Below, one piece after another: positions 1 to 11,185 of a stretch of 64,000 nt of DNA. Every line of letters starts with the position of its first letter. Position 1 is the stretch's first letter. Made by a program: the position numbers and the translations under genes. The DNA lies in assembly GCA_963978545.1 (NCBI GenBank), contig OZ021727.1:17992743-18056742 (forward strand), given 5' to 3'. This stretch comes from Linyphia triangularis (taxonomy: Eukaryota; Arthropoda; Arachnida; Araneae; Linyphiidae). The notes beneath the pieces were generated by a model. That model saw only the letters and a program-made list of their open reading frames with translations, was not told the DNA's origin and made no database searches.

Positions 1-363
1 CTGTGATTCACTCATCAATATATCGTATTATTTCAAAAGACACATCGTCCAAAAGTCGTACTCATTGCTTAAAGAACTCGTATGTATAAAACAAACATGT
101 CCAAAAGTATTTAAATGTTAAAATGTTGCTGCATAAAACTGCCGTAGTGTTATTAATCCGATTCACAAAATATATTTGAGGAAGGAAACGCCATAAAACT
201 AACTGTCTCATCACAAACTTTCAAGTAATTCGAAAATAATATTTATATCCAACTGAATAAGTTAAAACATGTAGTGGGAAATAATCACTCATGAAGTCAG
301 CATTTAACGATTTCAATCAAAGAATCTTTGCGCATTTTGCTTTCAGAATATTGACGTATAAAA
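1..363. other. AT-rich non-coding DNA
   Basis: No gene seen. Words such as a CTCATCACAAA stretch followed by CTTTCAAG resemble the 346-bp duplication that follows, so this may be an older, more diverged copy of that unit. That is a visual impression only. Confidence 0.4.
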
Positions 364-1045
364 GCTCGTTCAAATATCCAAAGTTGAACTGAAATCTCAA
401 AGTATTAAACATCTACCAAAACCTGTCAAAATACCAAAACATTGAAACTTTACTGCACTATGCCACGGGATGAATAATTTTCGAAAACTTTCAAGACAGC
501 CTCATCACAAAAATATTTAGAAATTATTTGTTAAATAACCTATTAAATAAACTCTTCGTGAGCAGCATAATGGAGAATAAAACTACTGTAAAGGAAATTA
601 ATCGCTCGTCAATCAGTTAATTAAAAAGACACCATCAAACAATAGTCGTATTTTTAAAGCTGGAGGACTGCTGCTCCAACTACTTATAGGGAGTCATGTA
701 TTACCAGTAGCTCGTTCAAATATCCTAAGTTGAACTGAAACCCCGAAGTATTAAACATCTAACCAAAAACTTTCATTTTCCCAAACTTTACTGCACTTTG
801 CCACGGGATGAAATCATTTTCTAAAACTTGCCTCATCACAAAAATATTCAGAAATTATTTGTTATATAATCTATTAAATAAACTCTTCCTGAGTAGAATA
901 ATAGGGGGGGGGGGGTAAAGGAAATTAATCACTCGTCAATCAATTAATTAAAAAAGACACCATCTCATCAAAGAATAGTCGTATTCTTAAAGCTGGAGGA
1001 CTGCTCCTAAAGCGTCTTGTAAGGGCGTCGTGGACTACCAGTAGT
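364..1045. repeat. Tandem duplication, about 346-bp unit, two copies
   Basis: The first unit starts at 364 and the second at 710, both with GCTCGTTCAAATATCC. The same landmarks follow in the same order: a 'gaactgaaa' stretch, 'ttactgcact', 'gccacgggatga', 'cctcatcacaaaaatatt', 'aaataaactcttc', 'aaaggaaattaatc', 'aaagctggaggactgct' and 'accagtag'. The copies differ by small indels and a G run at 903-913. No open frame spans it. Confidence 0.85.
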
Positions 1046-2386
1046 CCTTTTATTCAAGATCCATTTAAAGTACTTCTCCCTCTCAGATCATTTGGGGAAA
1101 TTGAAAGAATTTCTCATTACTGTAATCGAAACATTAGCGAGGGAGAACTTTTCTCCAGAATTAACTTCATCAAAAACGCGTTTAAAAGGGTAGAAGCTTT
1201 AAAAGTTGGTGGGAATGCCCCTCGACACGGGCAGATGCTGGTTCCGTATGTCCCGTAAAATAGTTGCAAACTGCTGAAGATCATTAGAGGAGAGTTTGAG
1301 TGGAAGCGGAATTTATCATTGCGTACTTTTGAGGAAGATTTGAAGGGGGGGATGTTATTTTTCCAGGAGAGGAATTGTAAGTGTTCGGTTCGGTTGTGTG
1401 CGGTATTGCCGAACACACCAACCTAAGATGTGCTTGTAGGTTTTCTTCCCCTTGTTCCTTTTCGTGCAACTGTATGTGTTTGAAATGGTAATAAATAATA
1501 AACTTTTGCTGAAGGCTGGGATTTAAATTTTTATTCAGAGATGCAATTATTGTTAAACTATTATTATTTAGGTACACAAAATGAGGTAGAATCACGCCTA
1601 GTCGGGAGTTGAATCAGTTGATTCGGGGTTAATTGTTAAGATGTGGATACTTGTGAGAAATTATTAATATTTTTTTCAAATAAAATTATTAGCATTGCTT
1701 GTTCTGAAACTTAAGTTCTATTTAGTTTGTAATTTTTCGAACAAAAAGAAATCAAGTGTCAGAATGATAAACTTTGAATCCCTTATTGAAGGTACTTGAA
1801 CTTTATTAACTTAAGCTTCTTATAATAAAGGAGTTATATATGACGGAAAAAACCAGTACTTTTATAAATTTTATACCTGTTAGCACACTAGCACACGCGG
1901 TTAGAGAAGAGGTTATTCTCTTAAATTCTGAGACTTTGCAACACAGCTTCGTGACAGTCAGACATTGCCAAAAAAAACGAACTCTAAATTTTTCATTATC
2001 GAATTTTTCATTATCTAAATTTTTCATTATTATTTTATTTCTAAAACAATAGAGTCCACTAGTATAAAAAATTAATGTGATATAATTAAAGTAGACGAAG
2101 GAGCTGCAAGTGGCTATTTTCAAAAAGTAATTTTATTCACTGTTTCAACTTATACGTCTCTTTTTTAAATTGACATTAAACCATGAAAAGACTTTTTAAA
2201 TTAGAAATGGGGATTTTAGAAAAAGATACAATGTTATTTGGCAGTATGCATTAATTTCTTGAGCGTTCTTATTCATTTGAAAATTTCATTTCCGTAGATA
2301 TACGATTAAAACGTTACGTATCTTAAAGGAATTTTAACATACAATCTATATTTATGGTTGTAACTGTGACAACTTTTTTTGCGTAA
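1046..2386. other. Non-coding stretch, no gene recognised
   Basis: Only short open frames in several overlapping frames, without recognisable domains or compositional bias. Around 1115-1440 the base composition is somewhat richer in G+C. Nothing else supported. Confidence 0.5.
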
Positions 2387-3085
2387 CAGAGCCAAATACA
2401 CGGGGAAGCGGACATACGTTCCAAACACCGATTCCCCAAATCTCTAGATGTATATTTATGATTTAAACAGCACAAGGGTCAACAGTGTGTCATACTATAA
2501 TTACACTACCAGTTATTGTATGCCGATCAAACGGTATAGTGGTTAGCGTCCTAGCTTCTAGACCGAGCGGTTGCGGGTTCGAGTCCCGTGTAAGGCATGG
2601 GTGTTTGTAAATGTATGTTGGCTTGTCAAATGACAAATGTTTCGGCGCATTATAGCCCTCGTGTTGCTGACGGCGCCAGATAATCTGAAAACAACCAACC
2701 AGTTATTGTATACATTCTTTACATAACAGAACCAAATATATACAGGACGGACATACGTTCCAAACACCGATTCCCCAGATCTTTAGATGTATATTTATGA
2801 TTTTAACAGCAAAAGGGTCAACAGTGTGTTATACTGTAATTACATTACCAGTTCTTGTATACATTCTTTACGTAACAGAACCAAATATATACAGGAAGGG
2901 ACATACGTTCCAAACACCGATTCCCCAGATCTTTAGATGTATATTTATGATTTTAACAGCAAAAGGGTCAACAGTGTGTTATACTGTAATTACATTACCA
3001 GTTCTTGTATACATTCTTTACGTAACAGAACCAAATATATACAGGACGGACATACGTTCCAAACACCGATTCTCCAGATCTCCTC
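2387..3085. repeat. 150-bp tandem array, about 4 units, split by a SINE
   Basis: Units share 'acatacgttccaaacaccga', 'tagatgtatatttatgat' and 'cattctttacgtaacaga'. The landmark 'caaacaccg' falls at 2422, 2761, 2911 and 3060. The last two steps are 150 and 149 bp. The first step is 339 bp, which equals 149 plus a 190-bp SINE insertion with its duplicated target. Overlapping open frames of up to 126 codons in the array are repeat shadows. Confidence 0.92.
2521..2700 (+). mobile_element. SINE-A copy 1 (tRNA-derived), in the tandem array
   Basis: tRNA-like head with an A-box (GGTATAGTGGTTAGCG) and a consensus RNA polymerase III B-box (GGTTCGAGTCC), then a non-tRNA body with CCAGATAATCTG and an ACAACCAACC tail. 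The 10-bp AGTTATTGTA occurs at 2511-2520 and again at 2701-2710 as target-site duplication. It inserted after the array had formed. Confidence 0.95.
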
Positions 3086-5310
3086 GTTTACCCAAACAGC
3101 GGAAAAATATTTTTCTTCTAATGGCGCAATCAATTACTTTTCTCCTCTTTATGAACAGCACCCGTCTTTCTGAATAAATGCCCAGTACCTTCAGCAGCAT
3201 AACAAACCGAAAAGCAGAACACAGGCTGCCATTAGTTTCAGGCTCAGATGCGTCGATTCCCAACAAAGAAGTATTCGGTAAATCATCAATCAAATTTCAA
3301 CTAACCGCAAAGCGCGGCTTAAATATTCACCAGCTTTTAATGTTCTTTGACTTCAGGGGGGGGGGAGGGCAGAAAATTGGGTTTCGGAGCAAAGTTATTG
3401 ATGGCTGGAGTGCTGGTGGGTTGCTGGTGTTAAGTTCTATCTCCCATTGGTCTTCTGTTTATTGGTTCCCCTGCTTTCGCAAACTGATTCTGAAGAATTT
3501 GAAGCTATTCTGGAATTGATTGAAAATGAGATGCAGAAGGTGTATTTTTTTTTAGCATTTGTTTTTCGGTACTTAAGTAGCAAACAGAAAAAATATGTAA
3601 TATATTTGAATTTAGCTATGTTACAAGACTAGCTTACTTAGTTGGCAAGTTTTTTTCAGTTTTATATATTATTATAAAGTTACATATACAGTTATAAATG
3701 TTATTCCGCCACTATACTACATGTTAAGTTCGTTTTGTGCTGTATATGTCACACCGTTCAATATATACACACTGAAATATTTACAATTTTATAAAGTAAT
3801 ACATACAGTTTTATTTGTTGTATTGTAGTGTATAAGCAAAATCCATAATTGTTTTTTATAACTGCTCTCTTCCTATGATGTTGTGGCTTGATTGTGGAAG
3901 GAGAGGTGGCTGTTTAGGAGCCGACGTGTCGACTTCTGATCAAGTTCAAATTTGACTTCAAATATGCTTAAAAAATTATTTAAAAACAAGTGAAGTATGG
4001 TTTTTTATCACTATGGATACGTTATTTTGTATTTTATTTCCAAAATAATCTCTGATAAGTCATCCTACATCCAAATAGCCTAAATCGCAAGGAGGTTAAT
4101 AGGGCATTGAACGCAACGTTTAGTAGAACATTAGTAGTACTATTTTCAAAATTTAGAGTATAGTTACTGAAGATATACTAAACTTCAACTTTTGAACAGA
4201 CAGATATAAAAACTTTCTGATCAATGCACGCACAGACTACACATCACTTCTAGCGGTTTTTTTAGTTACAATTTGTAATACTTTGTATGATTGCTCGCCT
4301 AATATGAACTCTTCAGATGTTAGAAAAGTTTTTTTTCTTCTAAACTCATGGCTTAAAGGCACAAGTATGCGTTATTTCATTCACGACTTTACAATCTCTG
4401 ATTTCCAAAATGAGTAGACGCAATAGTGCTTGTGACAGCCTCTTGGATAACCTAATGAGATTTACCGATTTTTTTTTTCTATTCAAGAGGCAAATTTGAT
4501 ACAGTTTCCTTTTGGGAGATCTCCAGGAAAATATTTCTCTTTTACATTCTTTATAATGATGTATGGATGTTTCAGTACAGTATAGAATTTTTGCTGATGT
4601 TGTAATAAGAAAAAATGCAATACATCCAACTAAAAAAGCACAATTATTGCAGAGTTAATCCACACTCTAGACACCGAATCGGGTGCAAATTTCCCTCCCT
4701 CCCCCCCCCCCCCCTTCTCCATCAAACACACACACTCATACATTACAATGACCCCTCCGTGTTAAACCAAAGCTCTTTCATTACTACCTACAGAGAGGGG
4801 ACTACGAGTTGAGGGGAGGGTGCTCCCCAGGGGGCCACGGGGCCCTAAGATTTACGAGCCCTGTTTTACAGCGGGAAAGAAGTTGCTGCAAAGGGTTCTT
4901 TTGATTTATGGAGACCTCCGAATTCGCAAGGCGTGTTTATGATACCACAAGAGACAGAAGAAACTAATAAACAAGTCCTTTTTAGCGCTACTGCTCGCGT
5001 TTAAATGCCAGCAATCGCATGATATATTTCTAATGCATCGGATATACTTCTAATGTCCTGTTGTAAGGAAGCTTGAGATAAACGTAGATATGGCAATTTG
5101 TGGCTCTAGTTAAAAAGGGTTTTTTTTTCATGTTGAAGTTCTGATATTTATTCTTATAGTTTTGGAGTTGATTTAGATATGGTGCGTAGGTGTCTATAAC
5201 TTTTGAACATTGATTAAAGCTTTTTTTCTTTAGATCTTTTTATGCATCAAATGTATACTATTAAATAAATGTGGTGTAGAATAAAATGAACCTTGAACGG
5301 TGGGGGTATA
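3086..5310. other. Non-coding stretch, no gene recognised
   Basis: AT-rich DNA with poly-G at about 3356-3365 and poly-C at about 4692-4704. Two short plus-strand open frames (3178-3519 and 3447-3632) overlap in different frames and show no known motif. A GC-richer patch lies at 4680-4870. No RNA gene or transposon ends seen. Confidence 0.45.
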
Positions 5311-6323
5311 CATGGTGGCCATGAAATAACTTTTCCAATATATGGACCTCTAGCGGCCGTCCCGTTCAACAGATCGAAATGAAATTTTAAGTATAGTTAT
5401 TCAGATGTATGAGCTCGGGATTCTGTGAATTGCAACAAAATGGCGCACATGGTTACGGTAATAATTACAAAAAATCGAAATTTCCAAATATCAACTCATG
5501 AGGAATTTCATCCAAATATTTAATAATAAGAATCAACACTTCAACAAATTAAAAAAACAATAATAAAAAGTTAATGATTACCACTCACTCACACATACAA
5601 CACAATCTCAAAAACGTATCTTCACACATCAATCATATACGCAGTGACAAAATAAATATCCGTTTCGCCCGAGTCAGTAGCAGCCTTGTCAGTTATCCTT
5701 AACAACGTCAAATGGACGACTGTGACATGTCCCCTGATCGCTACTTTTTCCTGCTACAAAATGGTCAGCGCATGGGAAATCCTAAAGAGCGTTGGAACGG
5801 TACGTGCATCTCAAAAAACGGACGCGTTATGTACTCACAAAAAAAAACACAGCTCTGCGAACGGTCAACAGAAACACGATCGGGTCATATGGAGGAAATT
5901 TGCACATAGAAAATCAATAAAATTGCTTGTGATGGCACCCGTGTGAACTTTGGCCTTTGTTCTATGCAAATTTCCAACGTGCGCCTCGATTGCAGTTTTG
6001 TTGGCCGTTCGTAGAACTGTTTTTTTTTTTTTTTTTGTGCGTGCATAACGCGTCCGTTTTTTTGTGATACTCGTACCGTTTCAACGCTCCTTAGGGTTTC
6101 CGCATGCGCTGAGCATTTTGCCAAAAGTAAAAATAGGTGTTGCCATTCGACAATTTCAAGTTTCTTTAACTCTAACCGTAACCGTGAGCGCCATTTTGTT
6201 GCCATTTACAGAATCCCGAGCTCATACCTCTCAATAACTATAACTGAAATTTGATCTCGATCTGTTGAACAAGACTGCCGCTAGAGGTCCATATATTGGC
6301 AAAGTTATTTTAAGACCACCCTG
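5311..6323. mobile_element. 1.0-kb foldback TIR element, TA target site (Tc1/mariner-like MITE)
   Basis: The left end CATGGTGGCCATGAAATAAC and the reverse complement of the right end, CAGGGTGGTCTTAAAATAAC, begin arms of about 150 bp that stay matched through 'ccaatatatggacctctagc' and 'gagctcgggattctgt'. Both ends abut TA (5309-5310 and 6324-6325). The inner halves, about 5735-5930 and 5950-6150, are also inverted copies, sharing 'cagcgcatg' and 'cgttatg/cataacg' words, so the whole unit is a long imperfect hairpin. The left arm has about 200 bp extra (5464-5690). It has no transposase. Superfamily assignment rests on the CAGGGTGG-type end plus TA and is tentative. Confidence 0.85.
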
Positions 6324-6348
6324 TAGTCATTCTCATATAAAGTCTTAC

Positions 6349-6516
6349 GGTTGGTTGGTTTGCACGTTCAACGACCTAATTTGGTGCATAATAATGTCTA
6401 ATCATATTGGAAACTAAAGCTTTACGTGGATTCCGAACCACAACAAACATCCAGGATTCCAACACACCACCTTTAGCATACAAGGTCAGAGCTCTAAACA
6501 CACAACTATCAGGTGG
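6349..6516 (-). mobile_element. SINE-B copy, degenerate
   Basis: Starts on the plus strand with GGTTGGTTGGTTTGCACG and keeps 'caacgacctaat', 'tgcataataatg', 'acgtggattccgaaccacaa' and the 'atcaggtgg' end of SINE-B in reverse orientation. The B-box region (around 6455-6475) is badly eroded. Confidence 0.75.
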
Positions 6517-6540
6517 ATTATGAAGTTTTAAGAAACCAGG

Positions 6541-6712
6541 TTGTTTGGTTGTTTTTCAGATTATCTGGCACCGTCAGCTATAATGCGCCGAAACATTCGT
6601 CATTCGACAAACCAACATTCATTTACAAACACTCATGCCTTACAAGGGAATCGAACCCGCAACCTCGCAATCTAGAAGCCAGCACGCTAACCACTATATC
6701 GTTTGGTCGGCC
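6541..6712 (-). mobile_element. SINE-A copy 2
   Basis: Reverse-orientation SINE-A with 'cagattatctgg', 'tataatgcgccgaaacattc', the B-box complement and an A-box complement ending at 'cgtttggtcggc'. It lacks the 11-bp 'aacacgagggc' segment present in the other copies. Flanks 'aagaaaccagg' (6530-6540) and 'aagaaaagaccagg' (6713-6726) look like a TSD with a small indel. It lies next to a SINE-B remnant. Confidence 0.9.
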
Positions 6713-7440
6713 AAGAAAAGACCAGGATATCACATTAAAATTAGCATGTAAGAGGATATAAGTAGAAATATAGTCGTCTAAATGTGCAAATCTGTGATTA
6801 GATATAACGATGTATGAAGAACTTACGTGAAAATGGTCCAGATTATTTTAAGAAAAACTAGTCAAATTATCATTATTTTGCTAATATATAATACATGCAA
6901 AAATTTATGAAATTTGTCAAAATATGATTGAAAGTACTACATAAGAAAATTTCCAAAAAAAAAAAAGTTCCAGGTTAAATGTATATTACTAATTTTGAAT
7001 ATTTTTTTATAAAATAGATCCGTCCCTTTTTGTAAGAAAGCTTCTCGTATGATAGCCGTTTCTATGTTTTCTCTGTAGATAAAGGACATGAGTTGGAAAA
7101 GTACTTGTACAGAAATCTAAGCATAATTTTTTAAGTATTCGTGTGATATTGATTGGACATTGGGATTGGTGGCTTTATAAACTTCTTTTGACATCAATGA
7201 AGTTGAAAATGGTTAACAAGTATAGAAAATATAGTTGTGATTTGTGATGGGTAACCAAAGTTATCTAACAGCAAAATCAGATTAAACGAAGTCTTTAGCT
7301 TGGGAGATAAAAGTGGTAGATGTCGGATAAGAATTGGGAATTATTTCGAAAATAACTTAATTTTGGATGTGATATATATACTGTTACATGTTGTCGAATT
7401 TCGATAGTTCAGAAGTATTACATTACCCAATTCATTCTAG
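6713..7440. other. AT-rich non-coding DNA
   Basis: No open frame, repeat family or RNA gene recognised. Confidence 0.5.
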
Positions 7441-7638
7441 CCCACCTGATGGCTGTGTGGTTAGCGCTTTGGCCAAACATGCTAAAGGTGTCGGGTTAGT
7501 ATACTGGGTTATTTCGTATCCTGATGTCCGTTGTGGTTCGGAATCCACGTTAAGCTGTAGGTCTCGGCCTGATTAGTTGTCATTGCGCAAAGAATAGGTC
7601 GTTGAGCGTACAAACCAACCAACCAACCAACCAACCAA
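7441..7638 (+). mobile_element. SINE-B copy, plus orientation, long AACC tail
   Basis: A head with CCTGATGGCTGTGTGGTTAG (A-box-like) is followed by 'aaaggtgtcgggtt', where the B-box is disrupted. Then come 'gttgtggttcggaatccacg', 'ctcggcctgattag', 'aggtcgttgagcg' and a tail of (AACC)n. Compared with the copy at 42735 the B-box is mutated ('gggttagtatac'), so this copy is probably not transcribable by RNA polymerase III. Confidence 0.88.
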
Positions 7639-8585
7639 ATCTTTCTTCGGTGGAGATCGTGTCCTGTAACTGTGTAGAAAATTTTTATAATAATATCCGG
7701 ACTTCAGAAAAAGTGAAAAGTAAATTTGGAAATGGTAGTTAGTTTTTGTTTACATAGTGCAAGATTGAGACAATTGGCAGAATCAAAGTTGTATAAAACA
7801 TAACTTTGATTATCGCAAATGGGATTATTTTAATACTTTCGATGATTCTCAAAAAACAAAAAACCTCATCCCCCCCACCACACTTCCCTGTTTCCCCATG
7901 GGTTCAATCGACCCCTAAGTTATGAAAAATGGGAATAGGTGTAGAGGGGGCTGAAATGTTTTTTTGGTGGGTGGGTGGAGTTTCGACATTGACCGATGGT
8001 GAGGCTTTGACCGTCTGTCTGCCCCCTTTTGCGGTGTGCCCCCTTTTGTTCGAAAGGGAGGGGAATGCGGATACGGATCTGAGGGGTTATCCTCCCCTCC
8101 ACCCCTATTGTGGTGTGTTGATCGGGATGGAAGGAAAAACAACTTTTAAGGAATGCTGAATGTTAACGACCTTTGTTATGCTGTAATGGAAGTTATTAAT
8201 GAAAACACATTATGTTAAGGATGTGAGGTAATGGTGTTGTAGAGTGGCTTTTCTATTTAAAGACGGGATTCAATGTTTTTCGTAATTGAATTTTAATCAA
8301 AATATTGCTTCAAAACAGTTTTTATCGGACATTAAAGTAGTCATTCATAATAGTCAGCACGCATCCAAGATTTCTACAGGAATTACTTTCTTGAAAGTTT
8401 ATCCGTGTTAGATATTGTGATCTATTGCTGAGATTCTTTAGGTTTTCTCAACGTGCTTAACTTGCTACTTCATTTTTTTTCTTTAGTGCTGCCATCTAGT
8501 GCATATAATCACAATTTCTCCAGAATTTTTAAACATTCGTTACTTTTTTTTAACTTTGATTTTTAAATAAATGACAAAATATGCA
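7639..8585. other. Non-coding stretch with a GC-richer patch
   Basis: A short patch at 7860-8160 is rich in C and G runs and gives overlapping open frames of 60-76 codons on both strands. No domain is recognisable, so I do not call a gene. Confidence 0.4.
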
Positions 8586-8651
8586 ATTATTTTTAAGCTA
8601 TTCGTCCGATTATTTTTAAGCTATTCGTCCGATTATTTTTAAGCTATTCGT
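8586..8651. repeat. 23-bp tandem repeat, three copies
   Basis: The unit ATTATTTTTAAGCTATTCGTCCG is repeated almost perfectly, the last copy ending in 'gctattcgt'. A minisatellite without coding potential. Confidence 0.9.
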
Positions 8652-10770
8652 TAGCCCTCAAATTGGTAAATTATTTATCAATTTTGGTTTTACGTTAAGG
8701 GAAAAAAAGGGACCGTAAATAAAAAAAAAATATATAATATACTACGTCTAAAAAAAATATAATGATTAACTAAAAAAATAAAACATGCCTATAAGTCTAA
8801 AAAATGCATATAATACTATAGGGTGCTTGCTATTGTACGACAAAGGTTTAAATGTTTGAATAAAATCAATTAGTTTTATTGTTCTGTATGAATTGATAAC
8901 GATGTTTAGCATGTTTATACTGGGTGCTCAAATTATACGCAAGTCGGCAAAATAAGTAAATCATTTGATGTCAATACCATCATAAATTAAAAAGCCGTAA
9001 ATACAAAAAAAAAAAAAAAAAAAAAAAAATTAAATGCATATTTTGACACTTTCTGATTAGTCCTTAGAAAATAATCGTTTTATTTCATTGAGTGGCTCAA
9101 GTTCTTAAGTCATATACGAACCATGAAAAAATAGGTAATTTCGAAGGACGAACGCAAAAAGCGTCAAAATAGGCATTTTAAGTTTTGTGGATTTATGGCT
9201 TTCTAACTTATGACGCCCCTTAAACATATAAGTAATTTATTTAAGAAAAAAGGAAATTTGCCATTGTTACATTCTTGCACTAAACTTATTAGTTCCCAGT
9301 TGTCTAATTTAAACAACCCAGAAGAGTGTACTAAAAACAAAAATTCTGTACACGAAGAGCATTTAGACAGAGTTATTTTAAAAACCCTAATATCGTCTAA
9401 TAAAACAGATAACATGACGTTCAGAAATAAAATAACACTTATCAATAACGTAATATAAATATTTTACACATCATATAAGTACCACATTAGAATTAACTAC
9501 CACCGAATTAAGTAGATTTAATAAAAAAAAAAAAGCTTAAACATTATCAAAATCCAAACAGAGAAAAAAAAAATCGAATCGTCCAAGTACCACTTTCCTC
9601 CAAAGTTATTAATTTAACGATAACACTTCAAATATACGTTACGAACAGAAGGAAAGAAAAAAAAAAAAAAAACTCCTCAACTCTTCTCCCTGAATCATTG
9701 AAAATTAAGCGTTAAGATAAAAGCAACGAACTGATCATTATTTAAAATATCCCCTTTAATTTTATTGGAAGGGACAACCCCTTACGCAGTAAAAAAACAA
9801 AATAATCTGAACAAAAAAATAAAATCCGATAGCAATACCATTCACATAAGGAGCGAAAAAAGGACCATTGAGTTGTTCGGAGATCAGGTAATGATAGTGT
9901 ATCTGTGAAGATCCGTATGATTTAGTCGCTAAACGCGCCAAATTGTTCGGTTTCTAACTTTAACCGCATATCTACCCCCACCGTAATAACCCCGTAATCA
10001 TCTCTTTCGAAACATAAATGTTGGAGGGAGGAGGTCTCAATGAGGTATCTTCGTAGAAAGGTTGGCACGCAGAGAGGGGTTTTTCCGGCGGTGGGTCTTC
10101 TAACCTGTAATTTTAGGGGTGCTTCTGTTTTGGGTGGAAAAGAGGAGGGAGGAGGGGATTGGATGACAGATGATGTGGCAATCGGATGGCGGACACCTGT
10201 GGGGTTTGGGAGCATTAGATCAAATCTGGTCCAAGAGTTAGACGAGGGCTTGGACAGAGAGATCTGGATATCTGAGAGTTGTAGGAGCGAATGCCTTGTG
10301 TGAGGTTTTTCTGAGCTGAAGTTGGCCCTCAGCGATGTTTTGAATGGTGGAAAATCAGGGACTCACCAGGCAGCTGGCAATCGACACAGCTTTATTAGTC
10401 ACAATCGCTGTAATGTCTATTCTGTTATTGAAAGTATTTATTGCGCAGTAACCAGGTTCTCTTATTATGCTAGGTGCTTACTTCGCATGCGAGTCATGAG
10501 TCGCATTTTGGGACTGACCCAAGTGGAAATATCGTATAAAATCTTAATTACTTAATTAGACAATGGACGCATTTGATATTATAGTCCAGTTTCATTAACG
10601 TTAGGCTCACGACCTTTGGCCTCGCTGTTAGTCGCGTGGAGGGAAAATGTCCCCTAAATTCAAATTTTCGTGCCATAAACAAAGTAAGTGTGGTTGTTTA
10701 AATTAAAAAACACAACGTTATTGAACAGAATAAAATAAAAAAATAATAATAATAAAATAACTAAGAAGGC
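8652..10770. other. Non-coding stretch with homopolymers and one GC island
   Basis: Contains a poly-A run at about 9007-9030 and a further A run near 9660. A GC-richer island at 10020-10310 gives open frames on both strands (87 codons plus, 97 codons minus) that I cannot match to any family. The island may be regulatory. No other feature seen. Confidence 0.4.
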
Positions 10771-10910
10771 TTTGGTTGGTTGGTAAGAGTTTAACGGCGC
10801 AAGGGCAACACATGGGCCACACTGCGCTGAAAGAAGACTTTGATCATGGGCTGCAATCTATTGAGAAATTGATTGCGGAGAACATTTGTCAACCACTTAA
10901 CTAACCAAAG
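10771..10910. mobile_element. Possible third SINE or small TIR element (fragment)
   Basis: Begins 'ctttggttggttgg' and ends 'cttaactaaccaaagg', so the ends are roughly inverted and carry the GGTTGG / CCAACC motif of the SINE tails. The interior ('gtttaacggcgcaagggcaac', 'ctgcgctgaaagaagactttgatcatggg') differs from SINE-A and SINE-B. No A-box or B-box pair is clear. The family is not established from this one copy. Confidence 0.4.
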
Positions 10911-10995
10911 GTTAATATGGTTGAATTAAGGATCTATGGTTGAATGAAACACTTTCTCATACAGAGTATTCTTGAGTCTATTGAACCTCCAAAGG

Positions 10996-11172
10996 TTGGT
11001 TGTTTTCAGATTATCTGGCGCCATCAGCAACACGAGGGCTATAATGCGCCAAAACATTCGTCATTAGACAAGCCAACATACATTTACAAACACCCATGCC
11101 TATCACGGGACTCGAACCCGCAACCTCACGGTCTAGAAGCTAGCACGTTAACCACTATACCGTTTGGTCGGC
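10996..11172 (-). mobile_element. SINE-A copy 3 with exact 13-bp TSD
   Basis: Full-length reverse-orientation SINE-A. GAACCTCCAAAGG is present at 10983-10995 and 11173-11185. A-box and B-box complements are intact ('gggactcgaacc'). Confidence 0.96.
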
Positions 11173-11185
11173 GAACCTCCAAAGG

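Noticed and set aside
2521..2600. tRNA gene
   Set aside because: A-box and B-box are present, but the tRNA-like head continues into a SINE body with an AACC tail and TSD, and the cloverleaf is poor.
2797..3177. 126-codon open frame with internal peptide repeats
   Set aside because: It is simply the 150-bp tandem array read in frame, because 150 is a multiple of three.
8586..8651. CRISPR-like repeat
   Set aside because: Direct tandem 23-bp units without spacers, in a eukaryotic genome.
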